From Mailhella sp. (lineage in GTDB: Bacteria; Desulfobacterota; Desulfovibrionia; Desulfovibrionales; Desulfovibrionaceae), in assembly GCA_017522745.1 (NCBI GenBank), contig JAFWYI010000223.1, forward strand, positions 1 to 6,798: 6,798 nt of DNA, in the 5' to 3' direction. The notes under the pieces are model-generated. The model was not told the DNA's origin, ran no database searches, and was given only the letters and a program-made list of their open reading frames with translations. Positions 1 to 5,548 of the stretch are shown piece after piece (position 1 is the first letter of the stretch; every line of letters starts with the position of its first letter). The translations under genes and the position numbers were made by a program.

Positions 1-1043
1 GCATTGGCTTCGTTATAGCGGGATTCAGTGAAGATATCGATCTTCCAGCCAAGCAGCTTGGCGGCCAGCTTCACGTTCTGACCCTTGCGGCCGATGGCGT
101 TGGTGAGCTGATCGTCCGGCACGGTGACTTCGAGCAGGTTGCTGGCTTCGTCCACAGTGATGCGGGAGACCACGGCAGGAGCCAGAGCGTTGCGGGCATA
201 GGTAGCGATATCGGGGCTCCACACCACGATGTCGATACGTTCGCCATGCAGTTCCTGCACGATGTTCTGGATGCGGGAACCGCGCACGCCAACGCAGGCG
301 CCCACGGGGTCGATGTCACGTTCACGAGAAAGCACGGCCACCTTGGCGCGGGAACCGGGATCGCGGGCAACGCCCATGATCTGCACGGCACCATCGTCCA
401 CTTCAGGCACTTCGCGGCGGAACAGCGCGGCCATGTAGTCGCGATGAGAACGAGAAACGATGACCTGAGGGCCACGGCCTTCACGACGCACGTCGATGAT
501 GAGGGCCTGCACACGGTCGTTGCGCTTGTAATGTTCGCGGGGGATCTGTTCTTCCTTGGCGAGCAGAGCTTCAGTGCGGCCGAGGTTCAGCACCCATCCG
601 CCCTTGTCGCGGCGCTGCACCAGACCGCTGACGATCTCGCCCACGCGATCCTTGAACTCGTCATAGATGAGTTCCTGTTCGGCGTCGCGCATGCGCTGGA
701 TGATGACCTGCTTGGCGGACTGAGCGGCGATGCGGCCCAGATCTTCCACCTTGAGGCGGAAGCCCATTTCGTCGTCAAGCTGGATGGAAGCGTCGTGCTG
801 ACGAGCATCTTCGAGAGAGATCTGCGTGAGCGGATTCTCCACTTCTTCCACAACGAACTTGAACTGGAAGACTTCGATGTCGCCAGTATCGTCGCTGTAA
901 TGCACTTCCACGTCCAGATCGTCGCCGTACTTACGGATGACGGAGGTACGAACGGCCTCTTCAAGGGTGCTTACGAGCATATCGCGATCGAGGCCCTTGT
1001 CCTTGCTGATCTGATCGATAGCTTTCTTAAGTTCCAGACTCAT
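1..1043 (-). CDS. nusA: Transcription termination/antitermination factor NusA (3' end beyond window)
   Basis: NusA binds RNA polymerase and nascent RNA, and promotes pausing, termination and, with Nus partners, antitermination. The frame runs from ATG at 1043 leftwards off the edge without a stop, giving 347 complete codons. Visible domains in order: an N-terminal RNA-polymerase-binding region (about 1-130, beginning MSLELKKAIDQI), an S1 RNA-binding domain (from about residue 135, GEIVSGLV), KH1 with its GVRG loop at 252-255, and KH2 with a GRKG loop at 318-321. The start is supported by GGAGGT at 1052-1057, inside the last codons of rimP, and by the 2-nt gap to the rimP stop, which implies translational coupling. 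The rimP-nusA order is the widespread bacterial arrangement, usually followed by infB, which would lie off the left edge. Nothing in the visible part looks degraded. Identity is certain; only the C-terminus is unseen. Confidence 0.97.
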   Translation of the reverse strand, partial: MSLELKKAIDQISKDKGLDRDMLVSTLEEAVRTSVIRKYGDDLDVEVHYSDDTGDIEVFQFKFVVEEVENPLTQISLEDARQHDASIQLDDEMGFRLKVEDLGRIAAQSAKQVIIQRMRDAEQELIYDEFKDRVGEIVSGLVQRRDKGGWVLNLGRTEALLAKEEQIPREHYKRNDRVQALIIDVRREGRGPQVIVSRSHRDYMAALFRREVPEVDDGAVQIMGVARDPGSRAKVAVLSRERDIDPVGACVGVRGSRIQNIVQELHGERIDIVVWSPDIATYARNALAPAVVSRITVDEASNLLEVTVPDDQLTNAIGRKGQNVKLAAKLLGWKIDIFTESRYNEAN

Positions 1044-1045
1044 GA

Positions 1046-1675
1046 TTACTTACCTCCGCCTTTGCCGGACGGCTTCTTAGCGTTCTTTCCGGCGCCGGGC
1101 TTGCTGGTGTCAGGAAAAATATGGATGAGGCGCGCCTTTTTCACCATGTCCCAGCGGATGGCGACATCAGTAGGCGCAGGCTTTTCACCTTCGGCCTGAG
1201 AAAGGAGGACTTCCACGGTAAAGACCTTGCCGTCCACAGCCTTGAGAGGCCCCTTGAACTTGCGGCGACCGGCAACTTCCGGATGCGGATCGAGCAGAGC
1301 GACGTCGACATCGCGCCCGATGTAGGGCTTGAGCTGTTCAGGCTCGAAGAACACACGCTCGAAGCCGGGGGAAGAAACTTCCAGCACCCAGGCATCAGCG
1401 AATACTTCGTCCACTTCCAGAGCGAGGCCGACGAGACGGGAGATGTCGGCGCACTGGTCGATGGACACACCTTCGAGAACGCCGTCTTCACCATTGGAGT
1501 CTTCTGCCCCGGCGACAAGCGCATCCACAGCGGCATCGACATAGATGCGGCAGGTGGGACGACCGCCGGAAACGAGCTCTATGCCCCAGATGGCAAGCCC
1601 GAAGGAAGCGGCAACAGGCTCTGCCGCCTCGCGCACGCGGCGCAGAATCTGATCAGGAGAAAGTCCTTTACCCAT
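1046..1675 (-). CDS. rimP: Ribosome maturation factor RimP
   Basis: RimP assists late maturation of the 30S ribosomal subunit in the cytoplasm. The 209-residue product has the family's N-terminal helix region (about 5-25), a strand ending RIYVDA (43-48), the conserved block SIDQCADISR (71-80), and the signature EVSSPGFERVF (99-109; SSPG at 101-104). A C-terminal SH3-like barrel covers about 115-188. The chosen ATG at 1675 has AAAGG about 7 nt upstream. An in-frame ATG at 1711 would add 12 residues but lies inside a terminator hairpin, so it is rejected. The protein is longer than the roughly 150-residue E. coli form for two reasons: an acidic insertion of about 17 residues (51-67) before the SIDQC block, and a Gly/Lys-rich tail (about 192-209) that could contact RNA. 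It overlaps the nusA ribosome-binding site and is transcribed first in the operon. Identification is firm; the roles of the insertion and tail are unknown. Confidence 0.96.
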   Translation of the reverse strand: MGKGLSPDQILRRVREAAEPVAASFGLAIWGIELVSGGRPTCRIYVDAAVDALVAGAEDSNGEDGVLEGVSIDQCADISRLVGLALEVDEVFADAWVLEVSSPGFERVFFEPEQLKPYIGRDVDVALLDPHPEVAGRRKFKGPLKAVDGKVFTVEVLLSQAEGEKPAPTDVAIRWDMVKKARLIHIFPDTSKPGAGKNAKKPSGKGGGK

Positions 1676-1692
1676 GTTACTACCTTTATCAT

Positions 1693-1727
1693 AAAAAAAT
1701 AGGGAGGCCATTCTTTGAGGCCACCCT
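1693..1727 (-). terminator. Intrinsic-terminator-like hairpin in the rimP-nusA leader (putative attenuator)
   Basis: Read on the minus strand, AGGGTGGCC (1727-1719) pairs with GGCCTCCCT (1709-1701): eight base pairs around one central U-U mismatch, with a 9-nt loop. The stem is followed by A and then seven consecutive T (1699-1693). The T-tract ends 17 nt before the rimP start codon. Because a strong promoter (1807-1835) lies only about 80 nt upstream with no gene in between, the terminator most likely acts on rimP-nusA itself as an attenuator. Alternatively it could end a short unrecognised RNA. Confidence 0.75.
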
Positions 1728-1800
1728 ACCAGACCGCCTTATGCGGTTCAGTGAGATGTGCAGAACACCGGGAAACAAACGGCTCCCTGCCTTCTGCTGC
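1728..1800 (-). promoter_or_regulatory. Structured 5' leader of rimP-nusA
   Basis: Between the predicted promoter and the attenuator hairpin the minus-strand RNA can form two further stem-loops. The first has a 6-bp outer stem, GCAGAA (1797-1792) with TTCTGC (1765-1760), and an inner GGGA/TCCC pairing. The second is ACCGC (1747-1743) with GCGGT (1737-1733), with a 5-nt loop. I see no convincing leader peptide: the only short frame, GTG at about 1770, lacks a ribosome-binding site. It matches no riboswitch class I recognise. Its role as a regulatory leader is inferred from position. Confidence 0.45.
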
Positions 1801-1806
1801 GCTCCT

Positions 1807-1835
1807 GTTTTACTTGCCAGCCTCCACTTTGTCAA
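1807..1835 (-). promoter_or_regulatory. Sigma70-type promoter for rimP-nusA
   Basis: On the minus strand there is a perfect -35 hexamer TTGACA (1835-1830), a 17-nt spacer, and -10 TAAAAC (1812-1807; 4 of 6 consensus bases). Transcription would start near 1800, giving a leader of about 125 nt before the rimP ATG. It is the best promoter match in this intergenic region on that strand. Confidence 0.7.
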
Positions 1836-1953
1836 GAGCGCAAACTGCCGCCCTCGGACTTAAAAAAAAATACGAAGCTCAGCTAACCCGCGCAGAGACT
1901 CACATCTTACGCCCGCCGATTGCTCTAAGCTATCGTTACGTTCTGAACTATGC

Positions 1954-1981
1954 TTGACCCAGACAGCAGGGAAGAGATACC
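1954..1981 (+). promoter_or_regulatory. Candidate promoter for nrdD
   Basis: TTGACC (1954-1959; 5 of 6 -35 bases) is separated by 16 nt from GATACC (1976-1981), which is only a fair -10 match. If used, it gives an untranslated leader of about 120 nt containing the downstream palindromes. The weak -10 would fit a promoter needing an activator, but the assignment is tentative. Confidence 0.3.
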
Positions 1982-2047
1982 TTTAGCTCCTCACGGGGAA
2001 GGAAGCAGAACTTCCTGCCCATCCTATCCTTGGCCCTGAAAAATATC

Positions 2048-2081
2048 ATCATTGTGAGAAACTGACTTATTTCACAATGAT
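2048..2081. promoter_or_regulatory. 10-bp inverted repeat upstream of nrdD (possible operator)
   Basis: ATCATTGTGA (2048-2057) and TCACAATGAT (2072-2081) are perfect inverted arms separated by 14 nt, ending 27 nt before the nrdD start codon. The TGTGA and TCACA cores resemble CRP/FNR-family half-sites, but those normally have a 6-nt spacer. The arms also resemble the inner halves of two adjacent NrdR boxes (half-site ACACAAT/ATTGTGT), and NrdR usually binds paired boxes in front of ribonucleotide reductase genes. As RNA the arms could form a hairpin ahead of the ribosome-binding site. The regulator is not determined. Confidence 0.5.
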
Positions 2082-2093
2082 AACAATATGTTA
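2081..2093. promoter_or_regulatory. 13-bp palindrome TAACA-ATA-TGTTA before nrdD
   Basis: A perfect inverted repeat (TAACA at 2081-2085, TGTTA at 2089-2093) directly abuts the larger inverted repeat and ends 15 nt before the nrdD start. Its ACAATAT core again recalls an NrdR-box half. It may be part of the same operator. Confidence 0.35.
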
Positions 2094-2108
2094 CACATAG
2101 GAGACAGT

Positions 2109-4397
2109 ATGGTTCGTTTCATCAAGAAGAGAGACTCTCGAGTCGTCCCTTTCGACATCTCAAAGATAGATGAAGCGATCTTCCGTGCTGCAAAAGCTCA
2201 GGGCGGGACTGACCGCACCATGTCGAGCCGCCTGGCCGATCAGGTGCTGGATATCCTCGAAGCCGAACACTGCGAGACCCCGGATGTCGAGCATGTTCAG
2301 GACCTCGTGGAAAAGGTCCTCATTGAGAACGGCCACGCCCGCACCGCCAAGGCGTACATCCTTTATCGCAACGAGCGCACCCGCGTCCGCGAGATGAAGA
2401 CCCGCCTCATGAACACGCTGAAAGACCTCTCCTTCACGGATGCGAAGGAACTGGACCTGAAGCGTGAGAACGCCAATATCGACGGCGACACCCCCATGGG
2501 CACCATGCTCCGCTATGGCAGCGAAGCCGCCAAGGCGTTCTACAAGAACTATCTGCTCTCCCCTGAGTTCAGCTCTGCTCACGAAGAAGGCGAGATCCAC
2601 ATCCACGACCTCGACTTCCTCTCTCTCACCACCACCTGCTGTCAGATCGACATCAAGAAGCTGTTCACCAACGGCTTCAACACCGGTCATGGCTATCTGC
2701 GCGAACCCGGCAGCATCCAGACTGCCAGCGCCCTCGCCTGCATCGCCATCCAGTCCAACCAGAACGATCAGCACGGCGGCCAGAGCATCCCGAACTTCGA
2801 ATACGGTCTCGCTCCCGGCGTGGCCCGCAGCTTCATCAAGAATATCGACCTCGCCCTCGAAATGCGCGACGCTCCCGCCGCCTTCCGGGCCGAGGTGAAG
2901 GAAGCCCTGCGTCAGCGTTCCTTCCCTACCGGCGAATATTCTTCCTTCCAGTCCATCCTCTGCGATGAAGGTCTTGCTTTCGTGCGCGAACAGCTCACCC
3001 GCAACCTGCCCGCCGCTGAGGCCGACCGCGTGATCGAAAAGGCCGTGACCAAGACCGACCGCGACACCTATCAGGCCATGGAAGGACTGCTGCACAACCT
3101 GAACACCATGCACAGCCGCGCCGGCGCTCAGGTGCCCTTCAGCTCCATCAACTACGGCACCGACACCACGCCTGAAGGCCGCATGGGCATCAAGAACACC
3201 CTGCTTGCCGAAGATGCCGGTCTGGGCAACGGCGAAATGCCTATCTTCCCCATCCACATCTTCAAGGTTCGCGAAGGTTACAGCTTCAACCCCACCGATC
3301 CCAACTACGATCTGTTCAAGCTGGCCTGCCGCGTTTCCGCCAAGCGCCTGTTCCCGAATTTCTCCTTCATGGATGCGCCGTTCAACGCCCAGTATCTGCA
3401 GGGCGACGACCCCAACCATGAAGTTGCGTACATGGGCTGCCGTACCCGCGTGATGGCTAACCGCCATGATCCTTCGCGCGAAACCACCTTCGGCCGCGGC
3501 AACCTGTCCTTCACCTCCATCAACCTGCCGCGCATCGCCCTCCGCCATCGCGGTGACATCGAAGGCTTCTTCGAGGAATTCCACCAGAAGATCGACCTCG
3601 TGTTCGCCCAGATGCTGGAACGCTACGAGATCCAGGCCTCCAAGCGCTGCCGCAACTATCCCTTCCTCATGGGACAGGGCGTATGGCTCGACTCTGACGA
3701 CCTCACCCCTGCCGACGAAGTGGGCGATATCCTCAAGCACGGCACCCTGACCACCGGCTTCATCGGCCTTGCCGAATGCCTCAAGGCTCTCCTCGGCGTG
3801 CATCACGGTGAATCCGAAGAGGCACAGCAGCTCGGTCTGCGCATCGTGCAGACCCTGCGTGACCGTGCCGATGCCAAGGGCGAGGAAACTGGCATGAACT
3901 TCACGGTCATCGCCACCCCCGCTGAAGGCCTTGCCGGCCGCTTCGTGCGTATCGACCGCAAGATCTTCGGGAATATCCCGGGCATCACCGACCGCGATTA
4001 CTACACCAACTCGTTCCACGTGCCGGTGTATTTCCCCATAAACGCCTTCAACAAGCTGCGTATCGAGGCCCCCTATCACGCCATGACCAACGGCGGCCAT
4101 ATCAGCTACGTTGAAGTGGACGGCGACCCGATGAACAACCTGCAGGCCTTCGAAGAAATCGTGAAGGCCATGAAGCAGATGGGCATCGGCTACGGCTCCA
4201 TCAACCACCCTGTTGACCGCGACCCTGTCTGCGGCTTCACCGGTATCATCGGCGATGTCTGCCCGCGCTGCGGCCGCCACGACGGCGAAGGCATCCCGCT
4301 TTCCGTTCTGAAACGTATCAAGGGCTATGTGCATGACAGCCGCAACAGCGACGAACGCAGCGAAGCCCATGACAAAATCGCTAATATCAAACTGTAA
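2109..4397 (+). CDS. nrdD: Anaerobic (class III) ribonucleoside-triphosphate reductase, catalytic subunit NrdD
   Basis: NrdD reduces ribonucleoside triphosphates to deoxyribonucleotides without oxygen, using a glycyl radical that generates a cysteine thiyl radical. The 762-residue protein starts at ATG 2109, with AGGAG 5 nt upstream; an in-frame ATG at 2088 lies before this site and is rejected. It has one N-terminal ATP-cone (about 1-95, VRFIKKRDSRVVPFDISKI), which senses ATP/dATP. Next come the conserved TTTCC (C177, C178, near E. coli C175), QNDQHGGQS (218-226), and MGCRTR with C444, the likely thiyl-radical cysteine. The C-terminal metal site reads DPVC...CPRC (C708, C718, C721), where the usual first cysteine is Asp705. 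It ends with RIKGYV (G739, aligned with the canonical glycyl-radical position) and a 23-residue tail lacking the usual FNxGK..E..RVKH pattern. That pattern is found instead in the next gene, 11 nt downstream. NrdD identity is certain; whether G739 carries the radical is open. Confidence 0.96.
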   Translation: MVRFIKKRDSRVVPFDISKIDEAIFRAAKAQGGTDRTMSSRLADQVLDILEAEHCETPDVEHVQDLVEKVLIENGHARTAKAYILYRNERTRVREMKTRLMNTLKDLSFTDAKELDLKRENANIDGDTPMGTMLRYGSEAAKAFYKNYLLSPEFSSAHEEGEIHIHDLDFLSLTTTCCQIDIKKLFTNGFNTGHGYLREPGSIQTASALACIAIQSNQNDQHGGQSIPNFEYGLAPGVARSFIKNIDLALEMRDAPAAFRAEVKEALRQRSFPTGEYSSFQSILCDEGLAFVREQLTRNLPAAEADRVIEKAVTKTDRDTYQAMEGLLHNLNTMHSRAGAQVPFSSINYGTDTTPEGRMGIKNTLLAEDAGLGNGEMPIFPIHIFKVREGYSFNPTDPNYDLFKLACRVSAKRLFPNFSFMDAPFNAQYLQGDDPNHEVAYMGCRTRVMANRHDPSRETTFGRGNLSFTSINLPRIALRHRGDIEGFFEEFHQKIDLVFAQMLERYEIQASKRCRNYPFLMGQGVWLDSDDLTPADEVGDILKHGTLTTGFIGLAECLKALLGVHHGESEEAQQLGLRIVQTLRDRADAKGEETGMNFTVIATPAEGLAGRFVRIDRKIFGNIPGITDRDYYTNSFHVPVYFPINAFNKLRIEAPYHAMTNGGHISYVEVDGDPMNNLQAFEEIVKAMKQMGIGYGSINHPVDRDPVCGFTGIIGDVCPRCGRHDGEGIPLSVLKRIKGYVHDSRNSDERSEAHDKIANIKL

Positions 4398-4408
4398 GGA
4401 GCATTCCG

Positions 4409-4600
4409 ATGGTTCATTGCAAGACTGAACTCGCTGCTGCTGTCGCCACCGATCAGGTCCTCGTCGGCACGAACGTCAAGTTCGAACGCATCCGCCGCAT
4501 CACCGGCTACCTCGTCGGCACGCTCGACCACTTCAACGACGGTAAGGCCGCCGAAGAACGTGACCGTGTCAAGCACTGCAGCATGGACAGCTGGAAGTAA
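4409..4600 (+). CDS. Small NrdD-type glycyl-radical-domain protein
   Basis: This 63-residue protein follows nrdD by 11 nt, with AAGGAG (4396-4401, overlapping the nrdD stop) 7 nt before its ATG, so it is surely translated from the nrdD transcript. Its core, IRRITGYL then FNDGK then ERDRVKH (residues 28-56), matches the C-terminal glycyl-radical segment of canonical NrdD such as E. coli (as I recall it, RRVCGYL, FNAGK, RRVKH). G33 corresponds to the radical glycine. There is no signal peptide or membrane segment; Cys4 and Cys57 are the only cysteines. Inference: it is a detached glycyl-radical domain that docks on NrdD and is activated by NrdG, either as an essential subunit of a split enzyme or as a spare part for an oxygen-damaged NrdD, as GrcA/YfiD is for pyruvate formate-lyase. 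Databases may label similar short proteins simply as anaerobic ribonucleotide reductase. Real gene: very likely; function: inferred from the motif. Confidence 0.88.
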   Translation: MVHCKTELAAAVATDQVLVGTNVKFERIRRITGYLVGTLDHFNDGKAAEERDRVKHCSMDSWK

Positions 4601-4617
4601 CCCCGTACAAATTCCAC

Positions 4618-4656
4618 AGAAGCCGACCTTTACTTTGAAGGTCGGCTTCTGCTTTT
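4618..4656 (+). terminator. Intrinsic terminator of the nrdD operon
   Basis: AGAAGCCGACCTT (4618-4630) and AAGGTCGGCTTCT (4638-4650) form a perfect 13-bp stem with a 7-nt loop, followed by GC and TTTT (4653-4656). It begins 18 nt after the stop of the small gene. The T-run is short but the stem is very stable. Confidence 0.88.
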
Positions 4657-4665
4657 ATCAGTCTT

Positions 4666-4710
4666 GGATTTCCTAGCCGGAAATCCGCTAGGCTGACTTT
4701 CCAGTCAGCC
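4666..4710. repeat. Two adjacent perfect inverted repeats
   Basis: GGATTTCC (4666-4673) pairs with GGAAATCC (4679-4686) across a 5-nt loop. Four nucleotides later GGCTGACT (4691-4698) pairs with AGTCAGCC (4703-4710) across TTCC. An alternative CTAGC/GCTAG pairing links the two. Neither is followed by a T-run on either strand, so they are not simple terminators. Confidence 0.6.
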
Positions 4711-4913
4711 AATGTCCTTTGTATCCCGCGGGTAAGCGGCATGGTTCGTGAGCCTTCGGCTCCCTCACCGCCGCTCTGCGTGACCTTGCTTCCGCTCCTC
4801 GCCCCCCTCCATGCCGCCTTCCAGGCGGCGGGGGGTCGTCGCTCCATAGCGCCGCACGCGGCGCGCCCTCCGGGCTGGTCAAGGAATCCTTCCACACCCA
4901 CACAAATCCCACC
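4711..4913. repeat. Hairpin-rich convergent intergenic region
   Basis: No gene is supported between the convergent nrdD and nrdG operons. The stretch contains several GC-rich inverted repeats: the 8-bp palindrome CCCGCGGG (4725-4732); GAGCC-TTC-GGCTC (4750-4762); GCCGCCT-TCC-AGGCGGC (4813-4829), itself enclosed by C6 (4802-4807) and G6 (4830-4835); GCGCCGC-AC-GCGGCGC (4849-4864); and GCCC-TCC-GGGC (4865-4875). Several share a TTC or TCC loop. Short open frames here have no ribosome-binding site or protein-like composition. The region may be a composite of repetitive extragenic palindromes or a structured RNA; only copies elsewhere in the genome could tell. Confidence 0.5.
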
Positions 4914-4967
4914 AAACAAAACAGAGCGGCCCGTGTTGGATGCTTGCATCCGGCACGGGCCGCTCTG
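4914..4967 (-). terminator. Intrinsic terminator of the nrdG operon
   Basis: CAGAGCGGCCCGTG (4922-4935) and CACGGGCCGCTCTG (4954-4967) form a perfect 14-bp stem, capped by a second GGATG/CATCC stem. On the minus strand the stem is followed by TTTTGTTT (4921-4914). It lies 50 nt beyond the nrdG stop and faces the nrdD operon terminator. Confidence 0.88.
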
Positions 4968-4981
4968 AATTATGGGGGTGT

Positions 4982-5008
4982 TTGAGGGGGAGATTATCTC
5001 CCCCTCAA
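4982..5008. repeat. 27-bp near-perfect palindrome just after nrdG
   Basis: TTGAGGGGGAGAT (4982-4994) and ATCTCCCCCTCAA (4996-5008) are perfect complementary arms around one central base, starting 8 nt beyond the nrdG stop. It has no T-run on either strand. It may be a 3'-end-stabilising hairpin working in tandem with the terminator at 4914-4967, or a protein-binding palindrome. Confidence 0.65.
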
Positions 5009-5016
5009 CAAATCTT

Positions 5017-5547
5017 CTACCTCTCCACATCCTCGTTCAGCTCATCCAGCACGACCGACCAGCCGTTTTCGCGGGTCGCGGGGATGTTGATGATGCGCTG
5101 GTTGCGGGAACCGCGGAAACGCAGGTCAAGGGACTTCTGAGCCTCGATATAGGGGCCATCCACAAGAAGGTCCAGCTTTTCTAAAAAAGCGCGGCATTCG
5201 GGCTTCTGGCACAGATAATCGAGGGTATAGCCGGTAAAAGCCATCAGGTGATAGCCCTGTTCCTTCAAGGCCGATGCCAGAGGCAGGAGCGCCTCGGCCT
5301 GCTCGAAGGGTTCGCCACCGCTGAAGGTGACCCCATGCACGATAGGATCACGCTTGATGCGCTCCAGCACTTCCGCGGCGCTGACGAGCGTGCCCCCCTC
5401 AAAATCCCACGTCTGCGGGTTCTGGCAACCCTCACAATGGATATGGCAGCCCTGAAGAAAAAGCACGAAACGCAGCCCCGGGCCATCGACGATAGATTCT
5501 TCGATGACACCGGCTACACGGAGCTGGATATCCTTCAGGGCAGTCAT
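5017..5547 (-). CDS. nrdG: Anaerobic ribonucleotide reductase activating protein NrdG (radical SAM)
   Basis: NrdG uses a [4Fe-4S] cluster to cleave S-adenosylmethionine and abstract hydrogen from a glycine of NrdD, creating the catalytic glycyl radical. The 176-residue product has the radical-SAM motif GCHIHCEGC (CX3CX2C; C34, C38, C41), the SAM-binding SGGEP (76-80), the N-terminal DGPGLRFVLFLQGC stretch, and the family motif LLVDGPYIE followed by FRGSRNQRII near the C-terminus. Length fits the small NrdG class. Start is ATG 5547: the preceding gene stops at 5549, leaving a 1-nt gap (TAA-C-ATG), with AAGGA 5 nt upstream inside that gene. An in-frame ATG at 5583 lies inside the upstream coding sequence and is rejected. 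It converges on nrdD rather than following it, so activase and reductase are in separate transcripts. Its substrate could be NrdD G739, G33 of the small protein at 4409-4600, or both. Confidence 0.95.
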   Translation of the reverse strand: MTALKDIQLRVAGVIEESIVDGPGLRFVLFLQGCHIHCEGCQNPQTWDFEGGTLVSAAEVLERIKRDPIVHGVTFSGGEPFEQAEALLPLASALKEQGYHLMAFTGYTLDYLCQKPECRAFLEKLDLLVDGPYIEAQKSLDLRFRGSRNQRIINIPATRENGWSVVLDELNEDVER

Positions 5548-5548
5548 G

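Larger units (their letters stand above)
1676..2108. other. Divergent intergenic region between rimP and nrdD
   Basis: This 433-nt gap holds no gene I can support. The rimP-proximal half carries the rimP leader, attenuator and promoter. A run of nine A (1862-1870, plus strand) sits about 27 nt behind the rimP -35 box and has no good hairpin next to it. The nrdD-proximal half holds a weak promoter candidate, a small stem-loop (GGAAG 2001-2005 with CTTCC 2011-2015, flanked by GGG and CCC) and two palindromes listed separately. No tRNA was found here, unlike the metY gene ahead of rimP in E. coli. Confidence 0.7.

Noticed and set aside
246..1199. Long open frame on the plus strand opposite nusA (317 codons)
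   Set aside because: It is the antisense shadow of high-GC nusA/rimP codons; no ribosome-binding site, and its sequence has no domain resemblance.
1862..1870. Run of nine A (T on the minus strand) as a second terminator upstream of rimP
   Set aside because: No stable hairpin immediately precedes the T-run on the minus strand; only a long-range AGCTTAG/CTGAGCT pairing is possible.
1715..1957. 80-codon open frame in the rimP-nrdD gap
   Set aside because: Overlaps the rimP leader, attenuator and promoter on the other strand, has no convincing ribosome-binding site, and its translation is not protein-like.
1995..2020. GGAAGGAAGCAG segment recalling the SRP RNA core
   Set aside because: The bases around it do not form the conserved SRP helix 8 internal loops; the segment instead makes a simple GGAAG/CTTCC stem-loop, so a 4.5S RNA gene is not supported.
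2160..4370. 736-codon open frame antisense to nrdD
   Set aside because: Almost complete antisense of a certain gene, Ala/Val/Gly/His-rich composition typical of shadow frames in GC-rich DNA, and no promoter or ribosome-binding site.
4569..5030. 153-codon and 75-codon frames in the convergent intergenic region, both strands
   Set aside because: They run through the two operon terminators and the hairpin cluster; composition is low-complexity Pro/Arg/Gly and no ribosome-binding sites precede them.
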